From: Petrolisthes cinctipes
Taxonomy: Eukaryota > Arthropoda > Malacostraca > Decapoda > Porcellanidae
Direction of reading: 5' to 3'
Length of the DNA stretch: 64,000 nucleotides
Assembly (NCBI GenBank): GCA_033782935.1
Contig: JAWQEG010001559.1
Location: forward strand, 3,824,501-3,888,500
The position numbers and the translations under genes are program-made. Shown here piece after piece: positions 26,706 through 40,500 of the stretch. Position 1 is the first letter of the stretch; every line of letters begins with the position of its first letter. Below the pieces are notes generated by a model. That model saw only the letters and a list, made by a program, of their open reading frames with translations. It searched no databases and was not told the origin of the DNA.

Positions 26706-29309
26706 AAAGAGACAAAGTAGCTACAATATTATCACTTGTCACTGTTCTCTGTCTCCCATAAGTCCACAAAAACAAGCAAGGAATTCCAGAAGTTTGCTTT
26801 CAGATAAAAGTACCAAACAGGTAATCATATATCATCTTCTGTCTCAAAAATAATACTTACAGCCTGAGTTGCAGATTTTACCACATAATATTGACAAATG
26901 TTTGATAAATTCAAGGTCAAGTTGTATATTCTTTTACTTCAAGAAACACATAATTTATCATTATAAAATGACAAGCAGTAAGTTACAGATTTTGATCAGA
27001 AATTTCTTTCTCCAAGTTGTATATAATTATCACATTTGTTGTACTGATTGAAACTATGGGACCGGGAGGCCAATATTTATGCTGTTTACTGCAATGTGTG
27101 TGTATGTGTTCTAATTCCCTATTCTGCTCTCTTCCAGAATGTATAGACGATACAAGCTGTTGTACTAATCAGAAGTGCAACGATAGCAAAGTGTGTGTGT
27201 GCAAAGACGATTTAGTTGAGAACGAAGGCGAATGTGTTGGTAAGAATCTACAGTAGTTGTTAACATTGTATTCATTACGCTCACTAATTCCTTTTTGATC
27301 ATAACATTATCCTACTGGTGACAATGGTGTCATATTTGATGTTGTAATACATAATGTGCACTGTGACAAAAATCTTGTAATTACCGACATTAAATGTATT
27401 ACCAAGTTTACTATGCCTAAAAGTATTTTCTGATCATATCACACCTGAATTAAATACAGGTTTCCTGAAATAGTAACAGACAGTTTAATTACATGAAGAA
27501 TTATAACTGTTGATATGAATGAAAAGGCATTGGCTGCTGAGTTTAGTAAGAAATATAATTTGTTTCAGAATAACAATATCATCAGCAGCTTTTCTTTCTA
27601 TATGTATACAGTATTATAAATTAATGTGATTAATTCAACCAAAGTACATACTTTTCAACAGAATGTACACTTAAATGAAGACGTAGTAACAAAAGAGACA
27701 GTGATAAATGTGCTAAAACTATGTATGCCTGTAATTTTAATTAACTTAAGAACTGTTAAACTTTCATACAGAATGTACACCTCGTGGAGACGAATGTACT
27801 GACAATCTTGAGTGCAGGAATGGTGTGTGTGTATGTCTAAAAGAAACAGATGCTGCCGGCAAATGTGTTGGTAAGCTATAGCATTATCTTTTTTATTTTA
27901 AATAATTATCATTTACTTGCCTATTATGTAATGAGCTATTGATTTTAAATGGTTTTTTTTTTTTTTCTTGTAGAGTGTATAGATATTATTTCCTGTATGA
28001 ATTCATGCAAAGTAAATTTCATTTTGCTAAATCAAGTCAGTTATATTTTATACAAGTACCTTTACCATATATTGTGGTCCCACATAGACTCTTCCCTAGA
28101 GAAGCCTTGCCTCTAGCTCTTGCTGGATGAGTGGTGGAGGGCCCGTGACGGGAAATCACTCATGTCTCAACAAACGCTCCACCTTTCATACCCAATATGT
28201 TTTACCTTAACCCTATTTACTCCAATCAATAACACCTTTGTCCATGGTAAAATAACTCTAATAGGTAGGCTCTTTTACTCACCTCCTCCCCGAGACACCA
28301 CAAGAGAAGACATAGGCCTACTGGCTTCGGCAGCCTACACATTTTCTTAACAGCCACAGTTTGGATATAAATATAGGATTTTAATTCTGTTCTTGAATAA
28401 TTTTGCATTTGACATTGCAGAAATAAAAGAAAATCATGGTTATCAGCTATATTTACCTTAGTCACAATTTTTTCTTTACATACTGTGCTGCCATCTATCT
28501 TTCACATGGTAAAATAACTATACAAATTATACAATTATATTTCCCAGCCTATTTTGATATTATTGTATTTCATTACTATATAATGGTATTATCTTGGTAA
28601 TGTTGTTCCCTAGTAATCATTAACATTATATAACTGCCCTTGATTCTGACTGTTCTCATAGGATTTTAGCCAAGAGAAAACTCATGAAGATCTATACTCC
28701 TATAACTCTCTCTGTCTCACCATACACTACTGTTCCCTACCTTGCCTACACTACAGTCTCTACCTCTCTCAACATCACTTTATCCTCTCCCTGCCTCATC
28801 ACACTCTACAAAGTCTACCTCTCAACGTCACTTTTGCCTCTCCCTGTCTCTCCACATTGTAGCAGGTGGTTCTCAAGCCAAGAGTTTATATTTTAATTCC
28901 TAGTGTCTGGCATACAGTGAAAGGTGAAAATTATTTGAACAGACTACTACGTGAACTGGAGGAAATTTTACTACTTTCCCGGTACAAACTTATCTACTGT
29001 ATTCTCGGATATTTATGGATTTCATAAACGGTTCCCTTACTCCTCCCACTACATCTAAATACATTTCAGCAGTCGTCTCTTCAATAATTATCATTTATTA
29101 GTTATATAAACTGCATATGAGAAGACACCAAAATGCCTGTAGTATGTCCTTAGACTTTAATATGTTAACATGTTTCCCACAAACATATGTGGGAAATAAG
29201 TGTGTATGTAGATGACCATACATTACAGATCCAACTATTGCAAAATGTGTTGGTAAGAAAAAACAAAATTTTATTTACAGCTTACAATTTTAAAGGTTTC
29301 GAAAAAGAA

Positions 29310-29405
<96 letters not shown>

Positions 29406-32400
29406 ACCTTGCCGTCGGTGAGAGAGCTTGTGTGATCTGTTAGAATTTTGCTAGATTTGCTGGGGGACATTTAGTCCAGTTGGGTTACCCGTGCCAGAAA
29501 GGTAGCGTTATTAGGATCCTGACTAAGAGTTGTCAAATCTTCATGTTAATATTAAGTTTCACAACTGCTCTTCATCTGTCCTAACAAAAAAAACAAAAAT
29601 AAAAATCTCCATCACTTTCGATATAAGTTTTTATTGTTAAGGACCTCACCAGCTACCTTATGCCGTGTGAGAAGGGAGGCTTTGGAACCTCCTAAAACAA
29701 CGCCTTTTAACGCTCACAGGTTTCGAAAGGGCTGAGATTGAAGGGATCTCAGGCGTGTGGGGTATGAGTAATGGAGATGCCTCAGGACCCCCGTAGGTAT
29801 TCTCTTAGATTAATAAGCCTGACCAGCTCCCTGTGACCGTTCTTAGGTGCCTAAAGGCTCGACTGCTCTTTGGTGAGAGAGCTTTCGTGCCTCGCTGGCT
29901 GCCAGGCCAGTAAAAGATCTCGGATTAAGTCGTGGACATTTAGTTTTACTATTTGCTTTAAGTTTGGCCGTGGATGGAGGATTAGTAGGGATTAGTAGGA
30001 CGACGGTTACACTTCAAGCACCCCTGTCGAAAAATCAGAGTCCCATTTACTTAGGACTCTTGTGCTGCTCAGTTGGGAGCTGCGGCACGATTGGGGCCGT
30101 CCGGCCCAGGGGAGACCTTAGGGTTGGTGTGCTTGGCTCATAAGGTTTCTGTTGGCCGAACGACCGAAAACCTTCTGGAAGTAGGCGGATGAGACTTATG
30201 CGAGACCAAATCACATTACCCTTTCTTTTCTATTATTGGTCTTAAATTGAATTAGAGCGAGATGACTGGTCCATCAGCAAGAAAATTTACATGTACTACA
30301 TGCAAGGTGTACCACTGGTGTGAGGACTTCAGCGGGAGGAGTGCGAGCGACCTAGACTCCTCGAGTGTCTGCGACTTTTACAAACTCGAGGAGAGGTTGA
30401 TGAAGCACATCTCACTGCTCACGAAGGAGAACAACTCCCTAAAGGAGGAAGTTCTCCGAATGGACTCACAGAGGTGTGACTGCCATGTGAGAGACAAGGC
30501 AGTCCAAGGAGCTTCTTCACCAGAGAGCTCCACCACGGCGGTAAAGACCAAGAAGAAGAAGAACAAGAAGAAGAACAACAAGAAGAAGAACAAGAAGAAG
30601 AACAACAACAACAATGAAGAGGGAAAAGAGACTGCAGAAGGAAAAGAGACTGCAGAAGGAAAAGAGACTGCAGAAAAGTGTGATGGAAAAGAGGAGGGGA
30701 ATATGGAGAAGGGAGAAGAACCCAAGAAGACAGTTGAGGAGGGATTAGAGGAAAGTGAGGAATCAAATAAGAAGGAAAAGAAAATGAAGAAGGAAAAGAA
30801 GAAGAAGAAACAACCTGGAGGAAGTGACGAGCCCGGCAGGAATTCAAAACACTCTCGGGTTCCTCACAAGGCATCTCGTGCTCCTACCAAGGAGAGACCT
30901 GTGGATATACACATTGTAGGTGATTCCCAGGCACGAGGGCTGCAACCCCTAATGGCAGATCGCCTTCACACTTCTGTGAAGGTGAATTGTTTGCCAGGTT
31001 GTGGCAATGCTGACCTCCGAAAGGAAGCTGAGAGGATCCAAACGTCCAGATCTGCTGTCATTGCACTCATGGTGAGTGGTAATGACATCTACCTGAGAAA
31101 TGGTAGAGTAGGCATGACCGAAGGAGTCCTCTCGGATGTGCTCGGTGCAGTAGATGACTGTGGGTTAAAAACCCGCAGAAGGGTAGTTGTTGGCATGCTC
31201 CCAAGGAGAGGCCCTTTAGGGACTCCTCTGTCAAAGAACATTACAGTAAATCAGCACCTGGCTGATTTGTGTACTGCCGAGGGGGTGTTCTTTGTGGACC
31301 CCTACACCTCACTCTTTGGTAGAGACGACCTCTACCAGAGGGATGGCACACATCTCTCACCAAAGGGGAAAGAAGTGCTTTCCAAATTAATGGAAGACGC
31401 CGTCCGACGATGTCTCAGGAGCACTCGACCGAGCGTGGAGGAGAGCCCTCGTCGCTATGCTAGAGTGACCCCAGAGAAGACATTCGCTGAGATCCTGAAG
31501 AAGGATATCCCCAGCACTACCAAGACAATGACCAAACCGGGAAACGGAAGAGTATAGGGAGCCCTGCAGTTGGGGGTTCCCTGAAGGTTCTATTGTTCAA
31601 CGCCAGGTCCATCCGAAACAAGTTTTTTGAACTGCGGGCCCTCGTTGCGACAGAGGAACCCAAGAAGGTGGCCATAACGGAGTCATGGTTGAGAACCTCA
31701 GACAGAGATCTTGAAGGGGAATTCGTGATTCCAGGCTACCAACTCTTCCACAAAGATAGAGAGGACAGAGGGGGTGGTGGTGTGCTGTTGTATGTAAAGA
31801 ACTCTATCAAATCGATGACCTGCAACATCACATCGAACCACGAGCTCCTTGGAGTTGACCTAGAAATAGGCACTGCAAAATACAGAACCCTGCTGCTTTA
31901 TAGACCCCCTGGACAACTCAATGAGATGGACAGGGACCTATACCAGTTGCTGGGTGAACTAGTGGACGGCAGGGTGTGCATCCTTATGGGGGACTTCAAC
32001 ACACATGTTGACTGGAAAACCAGAGAGCCCTCTGCCAAGAACACACCACTCTTGGAGTTTGTAAATGATGAATTCCTCACTCAATGGGTAAGGGAGCCAA
32101 CAAGAGGTGCTAGCATACTCGACTTGGTCCTCACCTCCGAGGATGACATCATTCAAGACCTCTCTGTAAACGAAGAAATAGGCGGAAGCGACCACAAGCT
32201 TATAAGATTTTCAGTTAAGGTCCCTAATATGGAGACCGTGACCCCGGTGCATAGAAAATTAGACATGGGGAGAGCGAACTTTGCAGGTCTTCGTGAAGGC
32301 GTTGCTGAAATGGAACTAGAGGAGGGAGAGAGTGCTGATGATCTGTGGAGGTCATTCTTGTCTTCCTTCATGGAACTTCAGTCGCACTTTATTCCTCTGA

Positions 32401-34460
32401 AGGGAACAGGTCAGAAGTTCATTCAACCAAAGTGGTTTAATCGGGAAATCCGTAACCTACTAAGGGAGAGGAGAACTGCGTATCGTCGAGCGAAGGCATC
32501 TGGGGACTTTGACGGTCATAGAAGACTGAATCGAAATGTGAAGTCCAAAATAAGGGCTGCTAAGCGTGCTGAGGAGGTCCGTGTGGCTAGACTCTGCAAA
32601 GAGAACCCCAAGGAGTTTTTCAGTTATGTAAATGGCCGTAAACCAATCCGACGCAGGATCGGTCCCTTGGTGAATGAGGATGGAGCATTGATGCACTCTG
32701 ATGCAGAAAATGCTAACCTCTTAAATGAGTACTTCTCTTCAGTGTTCTCTGAGGAGAGTGGTCCCATTCCCGAACCTTTGGACTCCTTCAGTGAGAAGTT
32801 GGAGTCAATGGTCTTCACCCAAGAAGAAATCGAGAGAAAAATAATCGAATTAAAAGCAAACAAGTCCCCCGGTCCGGATGGGTTCTTACCTAGAGTGTTG
32901 AAAGAAGTGCATGGTGAAGTATCACGGCACCTGTGCATGGTCTTCAACAGGGTAATCCAGACTGGATGCGTTCCTAGAGACTGGCGTGAGGCAGAGGTGA
33001 CTCCTATCTTCAAGAAGGGAGATGCTAGCCAACCGTCAAACTACAGACCCATCAGTTTAACCTCGATAGTCTGTAAACTCATGGAGAGCATCATGGTGGA
33101 CAAAATAACAGCACACTTAGAATCAAATTTGCTACTGAGGGGTTCTCAGCATGGGTTCCGGCAGCACCGGTCATGCCTCACAAATCTGGTGGAATTCTTC
33201 CATTTTGTTTTCAGTGAGCATGATCGGGATAAAGCGGTCGATGTTGTCTACTTAGACTTTCAGAAAGCCTTTGATAAGGTACCCCACCGCCGCCTCCTTC
33301 GGAAAGTGCGTGCACTGGGCATAGACGGAAATGTGGCAAATTGGATAGAGAACTGGCTAAGTGACAGACGGCAGCGGGTGGTAGTGAATGGACAGGCTTC
33401 AGAGTGGGTGCCCGTTACTAGTGGTGTTCCCCAAGGTTCTGTTCTGGGACCACTACTGTTTATCATCTATGTTAATGACGTGGATGGTGACATGGTTGCC
33501 AAGATTTCCAAATTCGCCGATGATACTAAGCTTGGTATGAATGTCGCGAAAGAACGAAATACTACCCGCTTACAAGAAGATCTTAGGAAGATCGGGGAGT
33601 GGTCTGACACGTGGCAAATGCCATTTAACGTGAACAAATGCAAAGTTATGCATATAGGCCACAGAAACCCCCGAACAGAGTATAACCTTAAGGGCAATGC
33701 TCTCGTAAGCACTGATACTGAGAAAGACTTGGGTGTAACTATCACCAGCAACCTCAAGTTCTCAAAGCAGTGTATTGAGGCTGAGAAGAAAGCCCAAAGG
33801 ATGTTAGGGTACATAAAGCGACAGTTTGGATACCGGAACAAGGAGATAGTACTTTGTCTGTACAATTCCCTTGTCCGACCGCACCTGGAGTATGCAGTCC
33901 AGTTTTGGCGTCCTTCTTATCGAAAGGATATCACGAGATTGGAACGAGTGCAAGCCAGGGCAACCAAACTTATACCCTCTCTTAGGCACAAGAGCTATAA
34001 AGATCGATTGGTAGAACTCAACCTGTTCTCTTTGGAAACCCGGAGACTGCGTGGTCAGCTTATCGAAGTGTTTAAAATACTACGAGGCTTTGACAATGTA
34101 GACTACAGGGACATTTTCCAACTCAGTGAGGGAACAACCAGGAATCATGGCTACAAACTTGAACTGAAGCGATACAACCGTGATCTGTGTGGTAAATTCT
34201 TTACATACAGCATCTGTGGTACTTGGAACGCGCTTCCTGCTGATGTAGTCAACAGCAACTCTGTGGATCAGTTCAAGTCCAGATTAGACAAAGCCTTAAA
34301 CCACCGTCTAGGTGTTTAAGCCGTTGTGCGAGTGTTCCTTGATGGTTTCACATGACACATTCGAGGACGGTCGCCTACTTGCGCAACTAAACCCACAGGT
34401 ACCCTCTTTGTATGGATCGTAAGGTCCCCTAGGGTACTTCTTTTCCATGTAACTCCTTAT

Positions 34461-34520
<60 letters not shown>

Positions 34521-37500
34521 AAGAGACAAAGTAGCTACAATATTATCACTTGTCACTGTTCTCTGTCTCCCATAAGTCCACAAAAACAAGCAAGGAATTC
34601 CAGAAGTTTGCTTTCAGATAAAAGTACCAAACAGGTAATCATATATCATCTTCTGTCTCAAAAATAATACTTACAGCCTGAGTTGCAGATTTTACCACAT
34701 AATATTGTCAAATGTTTGATAAATTCAAGGTCAAGTTGTATATTCTTTTACTTCAAGAAACACATAATTTATCATTATAAAATGACAAGCAGTAAGTTAC
34801 AGATTTTGATCAGAAATTTCTTTCTCCAAGTTGTATATAATTATCACATTTGTTGTACTGATTGAAACTATGGGACCGGGAGGCCAATATTTATGCTGTT
34901 TACTGCAATGTGTGTGTATGTGTTCTAATTCCCTATTCTGCTCTCTTCCAGAATGTATAGACGATACAAGCTGTTGTACTAATCAGAAGTGCAACGATAG
35001 CAAAGTGTGTGTGTGCAAAGACGATTTAGTTGAGAACGAAGGCGAATGTGTTGGTAAGAATCTACAGTAGTTGTTAACATTGTATTCATTACGCTCACTA
35101 ATTCCTTTTTGATCATAACATTATCCTACTGGTGACAATGGTGTCATATTTGATGTTGTAATACATAATGTGCACTGTGACAAAAATCTTGTAATTACCG
35201 ACATTAAATGTATTACCAAGTTTACTATGCCTAAAAGTATTTTCTGATCATATCACACCTGAATTAAATACAGGTTTCCTGAAATAGTAACAGACAGTTT
35301 AATTACATGAAGAATTATAACTGTTGATATGAATGAAAAGGCATTGGCTGCTGAGTTTAGTAAGAAATATAATTTGTTTCAGAATAACAATATCATCAGC
35401 AGCTTTTCTTTCTATATGTATACAGTATTTTAAATTAATGTGATTAATTCAACCAAAGTACATACTTTTCAACAGAATGTACACTTAAATGAAGACGTAG
35501 TAACAAAAGAGACAGTGATAAATGTGCTAAAACTATGTATGCCTGTAATTTTAATTAACTTAAGAACTGTTAAACTTTCATACAGAATGTACACCTCGTG
35601 GAGACGAATGTACTGACAATCTTGAGTGCAGGAATGGTGTGTGTGTATGTCTAAAAGAAACAGATGCTGACGGCAAATGTGTTGGTAAGCTATAGCATTA
35701 TCTTTTTTATTTTAAATAATTATCATTTACTTGCCTATTATGTAATGAGCTATTGATTTTAAATGTTTTTTTTTTTCTATTAGAGTGTATAGATATTATT
35801 TCCTGTATGAATTCATGCAAAGTAAATTTCATTTTGCTAAATCAAGTCAGTTATATTTTATACAAGTACCTTTACCATATATTGTGGTCCCACATAGACT
35901 CTTCCCTAGAGAAGCCTTGCCTCTAGCTCTTGCTGGATGAGTGGTGGAGGGCCCGTGACGGGAAATCACTCATGTCTCAACAAACGCTCCACCTTTCATA
36001 CCCAATATGTTTTACCTTAACCCTATTTACTCCAATCAATAACACCTTTGTCCATGGTAAAATAACTCTAATAGGTAGGCTCTTTTACTCACCTCCTCCC
36101 CGAGACACCACAAGAGAAGACATAGGCCTACTGGCTTCGGCAGCCTACACATTTTCTTAACAGCCACAGTTTGGATATAAATATAGGATTTTAATTCTGT
36201 TCTTGAATAATTTTGCATTTGACATTGCAGAAATAAAAGAAAATCATGGTTATCAGCTATATTTACCTTAGTCACAAATTTTTCTTTACATACTGTGCTG
36301 CCATCTATCTTTCACATGGTAAAATAACTATACAAATTATACAATTATATTTCCCAGCCTATTTTGATATTATTGTATTTCATTACTATATAATGGTATT
36401 ATCTTGGTAATGTTGTTCCCTAGTAATCATTAACATTATATAACTGCCCTTGATTCTGACTGTTCTCATAGGATTTTAGCCAAGAGAAAACTCATGAAGA
36501 TCTATACTCCTATAACTCTCTCTGTCTCACCACACACTACTGTTCCCTACCTTGCCTACACTACAGTCTCTACCTCTCTCAACATCACTTTATCCTCTCC
36601 CTGCCTCATCACACTCTACAAAGTCTACCTCTCAACGTCACTTTTGCCTCTCCCTGTCTCTCCACATTGTAGCAGGTGGTTCTCAAGCCAAGAGTTTATA
36701 TTTTAATTCCTAGTGTCTGGCATACAGTGAAAGGTGAAAATTATTTGAACAGACTACTACGTGAACTGGAGGAAATTTTACTACTTTCCCGGTACAAACT
36801 TATCTACTGTATTCTCGGATATTTATGGATTTCATAAACGGTTCCCTTACTCCTCCCACTACATCTAAATACACTTCAGCAGTCGTCTCTTCAATAATTA
36901 TCATTTATTATTTATATAAACTGCATATGAGAAGACACCAAAATGCCTGTAGTATGTCCTTAGACTTTAATATGTTAACATGTTTCCCACAAACATATGT
37001 GGGAAATAAGTGTGTATGTAGATGACCATACATTACAGATCCAACTATTGCAAAATGTGTTGGTAAGAAAAAACAAAATTTATAACACCATTGCATCATG
37101 ATAGCTTGTATTTATTTACAGCTTACAATTTTAAAGGTTTCGAAAAAGAAACGTCTCTCTCTCTCTCGACAACCACCTTGCCGTCGGTGAGAGAGCTTGT
37201 GTGATCTGTTAGAATTTTGCTAGCTATGCTGGGGGACATTTAGTCCAGTTGGGTTACCCATGCCAGAAAGGTAGCGTTATTAGGATCCTGACTAAGAGTT
37301 GTCAAATCTTCATGTTAATATTAAGTTTCACAACTGCTCTTCAACTGTCCTAACAAAAAAAACAAAACAAAAAATCTCCATCACTTTCGATATAAGTTTT
37401 TATTGTTAAGGACCTCACCAGCTACCTTATGCCGTGTGAGAAGGGAGGCTTTGGAACCTCCTAAAACAACGCCTTTTAACGCTCACAGGTTTCGAAAGGG

Positions 37501-40500
37501 CTGAGATTGAAGGGATCTCAGGCGTGTGGGGTATGAGTAATGGAGATGCCTCAGGACCCCAGTAGGTATTCTCTTAGATTAATAAGCCTGACCAGCTCCC
37601 TGTGACCGTTCTTAGGTGCCTAAAGGCTCGACTGCTCTTTGGTGAGAGAGCTTTCGTGCCTCGCTGGCTGCCAGGCCAGTAAAAGATCTCGGATTAAGTC
37701 GTGGACATTTAGTTTTACTATTTGCTTTAAGTTTGGCCGTGGATGGAGGATTAGTAGGGATTAGTAGGACGACGGTTACACTTCAAGCACCCCTGTCGAA
37801 AAATCAGAGTCCCATTTACTTAGGACTCTTGTGCTGCTCAGTTGGGAGCTGCGGCACGATTGGGGCCGTCCGGCCCAGGAAAGACCTTAGGGTTGGTGTG
37901 CTTGGCTCATAAGGTTTCTGTTGGCCGAACGACCGAAAACCTTCTGGAAGTAGGCGGATGAGACTTATGCGAGACCAAATCACATTACCCTTTCTTTTCT
38001 ATTATTGGTCTTAAATTGAATTAGAGCGAGATGACTGGTCCATCAGCAAGAAAATTTACATGTACTACATGCAAGGTGTACCACTGGTGTGAGGACATCA
38101 GCGGGAGGAGTGCGAGCGACCTAGACTCCTCGAGTGTCTGCGACTTTTGCAAACTCGAGGAGAGGTTGATGAAGCACATCTCACTGCTCACGAAGGAGAA
38201 CAACTCCCTAAAGGAGGAAGTTCTCCGAATGGACTCACAGAGGTGTGACTGCCATGTGAGAGACAAGGCAGTCCAAGGAGCTTCTTCACCAGAGAGCTCC
38301 ACCACGGCGGTAAAGACCAAGAAGAAGAAGAACAAGAAGAACAACAACAAGAAGAAGAACAACAACAACAATGAAGAGGGAAAAGAGACTGCAGAAGGAA
38401 AAGAGACTGCAGAAGGAAAAGAGACTGCAGAAAAGTGTGATGGAAAAGAGGAGGGGAATATGGAGAAGGGAGAAGAACCCAAGAAGACAGTTGAGGAGGG
38501 ATTAGAGGAAAGTGAGGAATCAAATAAGAAGGAAAAGAAAATGAAGAAGGAAAAGAAGAAGAAACAACCTGGAGAAAGTGACGAGCCCGGCAGGAATTCA
38601 AAACACTCTCGGGTTCCTCACAAGGCATCTCGTGCTCCTACCAAGGAGAGACCTGTGGATATACACATTGTAGGTGATTCCCAGGCACGAGGGCTGCAAC
38701 CCCTAATGGCAGATCGCCTTCACACTTCTGTGAAGGTGAATTGTTTGCCAGGTTGTGGCAATGCTGACCTCCGAAAGGAAGCTGAGAGGATCCAAACGTC
38801 CAGATCTGCTGTCATTGCACTCATGGTGAGTGGTAATGACATCTACCTGAGAAATGGTAGAGTAGGCATGACCGAAGGAGTCCTCTCGGATGTGCTCGGT
38901 GCAGTAGATGACTGTGGGTTAAAAACCCGCAGAAGGGTAGTTGTTGGCATGCTCCCAAGGAGAGGCCCTTTAGGGACTCCTCTGTCAAAGAACATTACAG
39001 TAAATCAGCGCCTGGCTGATTTGTGTACTGCCGAGGGGGTGTTCTTTGTGGACCCCTACACCTCACTCTTTGGTAGAGACGACCTCTACCAGAGGGATGG
39101 CACACATCTCTCACCAAAGGGGAAAGAAGTGCTTTCCAAATTAATGGAAGACGCCGTCCGACGATGTCTCAGGAGCACTCGACCGAGCATGGAGGAGAGC
39201 CCTCGTCGCTATGCTAGAGTGACCCCAGAGAAGACATTCGCTGAGATCCTGAAGAAGGATATCCCCAGCACTACCAAGACAATGACCAAACCGGGAAACG
39301 GAAGAGTATAGGGAGCCCTGCAGTTGGGGGTTCCCTGAAGGTTCTATTGTTCAACGCCAGGTCCATCCGAAACAAGTTTTTTGAACTGCGGGCCCTCGTT
39401 GCGACAGAGGAACCCGAGATGGTGGCCATAACGGAGTCATGGTTGAGAACCTCAGACAGAGATCTTGAAGGGGAATTCGTGATTCCAGGCTACCAACTCT
39501 TCCACAAAGATAGAGAGGACAGAGGGGGTGGTGGTGTGCTGTTGTATGTAAAGAACTCTATCAAATCGATGACCTGCAACATCACATCGAACCACGAGCT
39601 CCTTGGAGTTGACCTAGAAATAGGCACTGCAAAATACAGAACCCTGCTGCTTTATAGACCCCCTGGACAACTCAATGAGATGGACAGGGACCTATACCAG
39701 TTGCTGGGTGAACTAGTGGACGGCAGGGTGTGCATCCTTATGGGGGACTTCAACACACATGTTGACTGGAAAACCAGAGAGCCCTCTGCCAAGAACACAC
39801 CACTCTTGGAGTTTGTAAATGATGAATTCCTCACTCAATGGGTAAGGGAGCCAACAAGAGGTGCTAGCATACTCGACTTGGTCCTCACCTCCGAGGATGA
39901 CATCATTCAAGACCTCTCTGTAAACGAAGAAATAGGCGGAAGCGACCACAAGCTTATAAGATTTTCAGTTAAGGTCCCTAATATGGAGACCGTGACCCCG
40001 GTGCATAGAAAATTAGACATGGGGAGAGCGAACTTTGCAGGTCTTCGTGAAGGCGTTGCTGAAATGGAACTAGAGGAGGGAGAGAGTGCTGATGATCTGT
40101 GGAGGTCATTCTTGTCTTCCTTCATGGAACTTCAGTCGCACTTTATTCCTCTGAAGGGAACAGGTCAGAAGTTCATTCAACCAAAGTGGTTTAATCGGGA
40201 AATCCGTAACCTACTAAGGGAGAGGAGAACTGCGTATCGTCGAGCGAAGGCATCTGGGGACTTTGACGGTCATAGAAGACTGAATCGAAATGTGAAGTCC
40301 AAAATAAGGGCTGCTAAGCGTGCTGAGGAGGTCCGTGTGGCTAGACTCTGCAAAGAGAACCCCAAGGAGTTTTTCAGTTATGTGAATGGCCGTAAACCAA
40401 TCCGACGCAGGATCGGTCCCTTGGTGAATGAGGATGGAGCATTGATGCACTCTGATGCAGAAAATGCTAACCTCTTAAATGAGTACTTCTCTTCAGTGTT

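Larger units (their letters stand above)
29401..34462 (+). mobile_element. CR1/Jockey-like LINE copy 1, inserted in (CT)n
   Basis: About 5.06 kb: 5' UTR 29401-30261, ORF1 30262-31557, ORF2 31593-34319 (frame open from 31491), then 3' UTR ending ttataa directly before (CT)n. There is no poly(A) tail and no target-site duplication beyond the microsatellite itself. Domains are an SGNH esterase in ORF1 and an APE endonuclease plus RT in ORF2, without RNase H, which fits the CR1/Jockey group. Both frames are open, but substitutions at conserved sites suggest this copy is less fit than copy 2. Confidence 0.9.

Noticed and set aside
30378..30874. Long minus-strand open frames rich in Ser/Phe/Leu opposite LINE ORF1 (also at 38021-38628 and 51194-51765)
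   Set aside because: They mirror the Lys/Glu/Asn-rich linker of ORF1 on the other strand and have no domain; shadow frames.
31593..31595. TTG at 31593 as the true ORF2 start
   Set aside because: It lies within the first conserved endonuclease block (LLFNARS), and the frame is open upstream, so it is an artefact of choosing an in-frame start.
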